From an archaeon (lineage in GTDB: Archaea; Nanobdellota; Nanobdellia; Woesearchaeales; GW2011-AR9): a stretch of 64,000 nt of DNA. The notes below the pieces were generated by a model. It was not told where the DNA came from and did not search any database. It saw only the letters and a list, made by a program, of their open reading frames with translations. Below, piece after piece: positions 62,134 through 64,000 of the stretch. Location of the stretch: contig JABHSG010000004.1 in NCBI GenBank assembly GCA_018697095.1, positions 62,001-126,000 of the forward strand. Reading direction: 5' to 3'. Position numbers and translations under genes: made by a program. Numbering within the stretch: the first letter of the stretch is position 1; every line of letters starts with the position of its first letter.

Positions 62134-62208
62134 ATTAGACTAGGAAGAACCACTGGCCAGTAGTGAATTAACTAAATATTTATAACTGAAGGAGTATTTT
62201 GACCTTTT

Positions 62209-62916
62209 ATGACTATAATCATGGATGATCTACTAAATGGACCTAGGTTAGACATGGCGCAGCTAGAAATCCAAGTTGGAAGATGTGAAGGACGTGGACC
62301 TGGTGATTATTTTTTAAATCTTGTAGACAAGCAAGGATATGCACGAGTTGGTATTTTTGAATTGAATGCGTCTGGAGAAGGAAGAGTGTATGAAAGATTT
62401 CCAGTTCATGGAGTTAGTTTTGGGAGAGGATCCATTGATAGTTATGATGGGTTGATTTCAATTTTAGACGAAGGATTTAATTCATTATCTGATAGATATT
62501 TTAATGCATGTGTTCAAGCAGAAGATATTACTTCATCGTTAGCTAAAATAGCATCAGGAGAAGAAAGAACAGTTTTTGGAGTCTCATCAAAAAAGCCAGA
62601 AACAAATGGTGATCGTTATTTTTTAGAATTTAAGAGGTTTTCAACTTCATATGATTGGAAAGCAGCGCTTCCAAGTCATCTTTTTGGTCCAACGCACATC
62701 TCTGTTGGTAGAGTTGAAACTTCAGACATTCAAGTAAATGTAATTTTAGGTACTACTGATAGCGCTGAAATAAAAAAAAGGATTTCTGCATATCAAACTT
62801 TATTTGATCAGTATGGAGTAACTTCTCGTTTTATTACGGATGAAGGTTTAGTTAATACTAACAATGAACCACTTCCTTTAATTATGATGACAACAACTCC
62901 TTCATGGGAGATATAA
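62209..62916 (+). CDS. Uncharacterised 235-residue protein
   Basis: Not recognised. Beta-rich N-terminal half (AQLEIQVGRCEGRGPGDYFL) and a helical end with SAEIKKRISAYQTLFDQYGV. No signal or membrane segment. ATTTATAACT lies about 25 nt upstream of the first ATG, which fits a leaderless start; the ATG at 62221 is an alternative. Confidence 0.6.
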   Translation: MTIIMDDLLNGPRLDMAQLEIQVGRCEGRGPGDYFLNLVDKQGYARVGIFELNASGEGRVYERFPVHGVSFGRGSIDSYDGLISILDEGFNSLSDRYFNACVQAEDITSSLAKIASGEERTVFGVSSKKPETNGDRYFLEFKRFSTSYDWKAALPSHLFGPTHISVGRVETSDIQVNVILGTTDSAEIKKRISAYQTLFDQYGVTSRFITDEGLVNTNNEPLPLIMMTTTPSWEI

Positions 62917-62988
62917 TCTATTTGTCATACTATGATTTGAGAATAATTGTTCTAAAACCAATAAAAGCAGAACATCCAGTAGATAAAT

Positions 62989-63348
62989 TCACAGGTTCAA
63001 TTTATGCAATTCATTAATAGAAATAAAATCATCTGCTAAACAATCTAACTCTGGTTGATTTGTTTTTTCAAGAAAATAGATTTTTTTACCAACACCTTTT
63101 GCATATCCAATTTCAACTTTCACAGAATTTCCAAAATAACCTGTTGGATTTACTACTAAAAGTGATTTTGATTTATCTATCTTCTCAAAATGATCTGCAA
63201 CTAGTTTTGGAATCATATCTGGAGTTTCCAATTCCTTAGGTAAATCCATAACTGGCAAAAGGTATGGGATTTTTAATTCATCCAGAATTCTTGCTACTTC
63301 TTCTATTTCCTTTTTAAATTTTATACTTGCACTTATACAAACAACCAT
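62989..63348 (-). CDS. Nucleoside 2-deoxyribosyltransferase-like protein
   Basis: 119 residues. MVVCISASIKFKKEIEEVAR, and FEKIDKSKSLLVVNPTGYFG plus SVKVEIGYAKGVGKKIYFLE, fit the NDT/MazG-like superfamily with the D..LLVVNP.GYxG and EIGYA motifs. The family transfers deoxyribose between bases or acts as a nucleotide sensor; function here is undetermined. A TATA-like TTTATACTTAAG lies upstream on the minus strand. Confidence 0.7.
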   Translation of the reverse strand: MVVCISASIKFKKEIEEVARILDELKIPYLLPVMDLPKELETPDMIPKLVADHFEKIDKSKSLLVVNPTGYFGNSVKVEIGYAKGVGKKIYFLEKTNQPELDCLADDFISINELHKLNL

Positions 63349-63413
63349 GATACTATGAATTGCTTAAGTATAAATAAATCTTCCTTTGTATGTCAACAGA
63401 TAATTTAGTTCAA

Positions 63414-63902
63414 CTACCTAATTGTAGCTTGATATCTTCGACCTTGCACTAAGTGAAATTCTGTTCTATAAGTGATACTAGGATCTAAGGTATCTACTTC
63501 AACAACTGTCAATGGTCTATCTCTTTTCAATACATCATGAGAATCAGGTACTGCTCGCATAAGTAAATGATTTCGTGGGGTTCTATGATTTGTACTAAGG
63601 CCATGTGTTGATTTGTAAATCCCCCCTGATTGTTTAGATGGGTTCATTGGGTCCAAAGGAAAATCATCTGCTGGTCCAACAATTGCAGCAAGACCAGAAA
63701 ACGGAACATCGTGTGCTTCATTAAAATCCCTTGCATCTGCTTCAGATGGGGCTTTTTTAATCCCTGTTGCAAAATAAGCACCAAGTGGAGCTCTTTGAGT
63801 TCCTTGCGTAAAATTAGCGTCAATTCGCTCCCTTATCTGTCTAGCTGAATAGGTATCAAGTCCAGTCATTATATCTAATTGAAAGTCAGTTTGAGGTTCC
63901 AT
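63414..63902 (-). CDS. Uncharacterised 162-residue protein
   Basis: Not recognised. Arg/Asp/Pro-rich with a central GIYKSTHGLSTNHRTPRNHL. The end RTEFHLVQGRRYQATIR looks like a strand pair. No signal or membrane segment. Minus-strand TTATAAATG about 20 nt upstream of its ATG. The last ~100 bases of the window after it show no gene on either strand. Confidence 0.55.
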   Translation of the reverse strand: MEPQTDFQLDIMTGLDTYSARQIRERIDANFTQGTQRAPLGAYFATGIKKAPSEADARDFNEAHDVPFSGLAAIVGPADDFPLDPMNPSKQSGGIYKSTHGLSTNHRTPRNHLLMRAVPDSHDVLKRDRPLTVVEVDTLDPSITYRTEFHLVQGRRYQATIR

Positions 63903-64000
63903 TCAAATTTGAAAAATTGCCCATTTATAACTATTTCGTTAGGGGATTATCTGTTATACTAGGCTTTGAGACTTACTGCGAGCAAAAAAGAAGTATAAAC

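Overview
This 64 kb window is AT-rich archaeal chromosome. Archaeal markers include GatE, RNA polymerase subunits L, D and N, archaeal-type uS13/uS4/uS11/eL18/uL13/uS9, Bud32, a Gins51-like GINS protein, Spt5, SecE (Sec61 gamma type), a primase with PriS-like and PriL-like parts in one chain, TrmB-family regulators, and a tRNA-Glu with a bulge-helix-bulge intron. Small compact genes, a PriS-PriL fusion (known from Nanoarchaeum), CGDGxC surface-protein motifs and many unrecognised proteins suggest a DPANN lineage (Woesearchaeota/Pacearchaeota-like; inference). Many genes have a TTTATAAA-like box about 21-26 nt before the start codon and no Shine-Dalgarno sequence, so leaderless transcription looks common.

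Region by region. 1-8.4 kb: the tail of an ACT-domain protein, a TSP3/PQQ-propeller surface protein, an unknown HTH-like protein, a PEP-utiliser swivelling-domain protein, gatE, rpoL and a small lipoprotein. 8.6-11.7 kb: a very acidic secreted protein and a PriS-PriL-Nudix primase fusion. 11.9-16.0 kb: a ribosomal protein/RNA polymerase operon (rps13-rps4-rps11-rpoD-rpl18e-rpl13-rps9-rpoN). 16-40 kb: housekeeping and unknown genes, including a TrhO-type rhodanese with an extra C-terminal barrel, VTT and Nudix proteins, a bactofilin-like membrane protein, a possible DUF2283 toxin-antitoxin pair, bud32, an M16 peptidase, an MnmC-like methyltransferase with an MFS transporter, GINS, a radical SAM/TRAM protein, SMC and secE-spt5. 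Two proteins resembling bacterial sigma factors (an ECF-size one at 27.5 kb and a 735-residue sigma-70-like one at 31-33 kb) sit in this otherwise archaeal set.

40.1-54.6 kb: an integrated element. The intact intron-bearing tRNA-Glu gene is followed by a tyrosine recombinase. The tRNA 3' end recurs at 54,538-54,561 as a 24-nt direct repeat with one mismatch, giving attL and attR. Cargo includes a DnaJ-domain protein, a membrane zincin, an HNH protein with membrane segments, a VRR-NUC-like nuclease, an Ltp-type superinfection-exclusion candidate, small zinc-ribbon and membrane proteins, wHTH and RHH regulators, a plasmid/virus-type ATPase with an LSm-like neighbour and iteron-like repeats, and a DUF4145 protein.

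54.6-64 kb: a series of one- to three-gene segments separated by progressively degraded copies of the same tRNA-Glu 3' end (about 55.84, 56.97, 57.55, 58.79 and 59.50 kb). They carry three TrmB-family regulators, a secreted trypsin-like protease, a HAD-like plus PEP-swivelling pair, an NDT-like protein and several unknowns. This ladder suggests repeated insertion at one tRNA site. No gap longer than about 300 bases lacks a gene. No CRISPR array or rRNA was seen.
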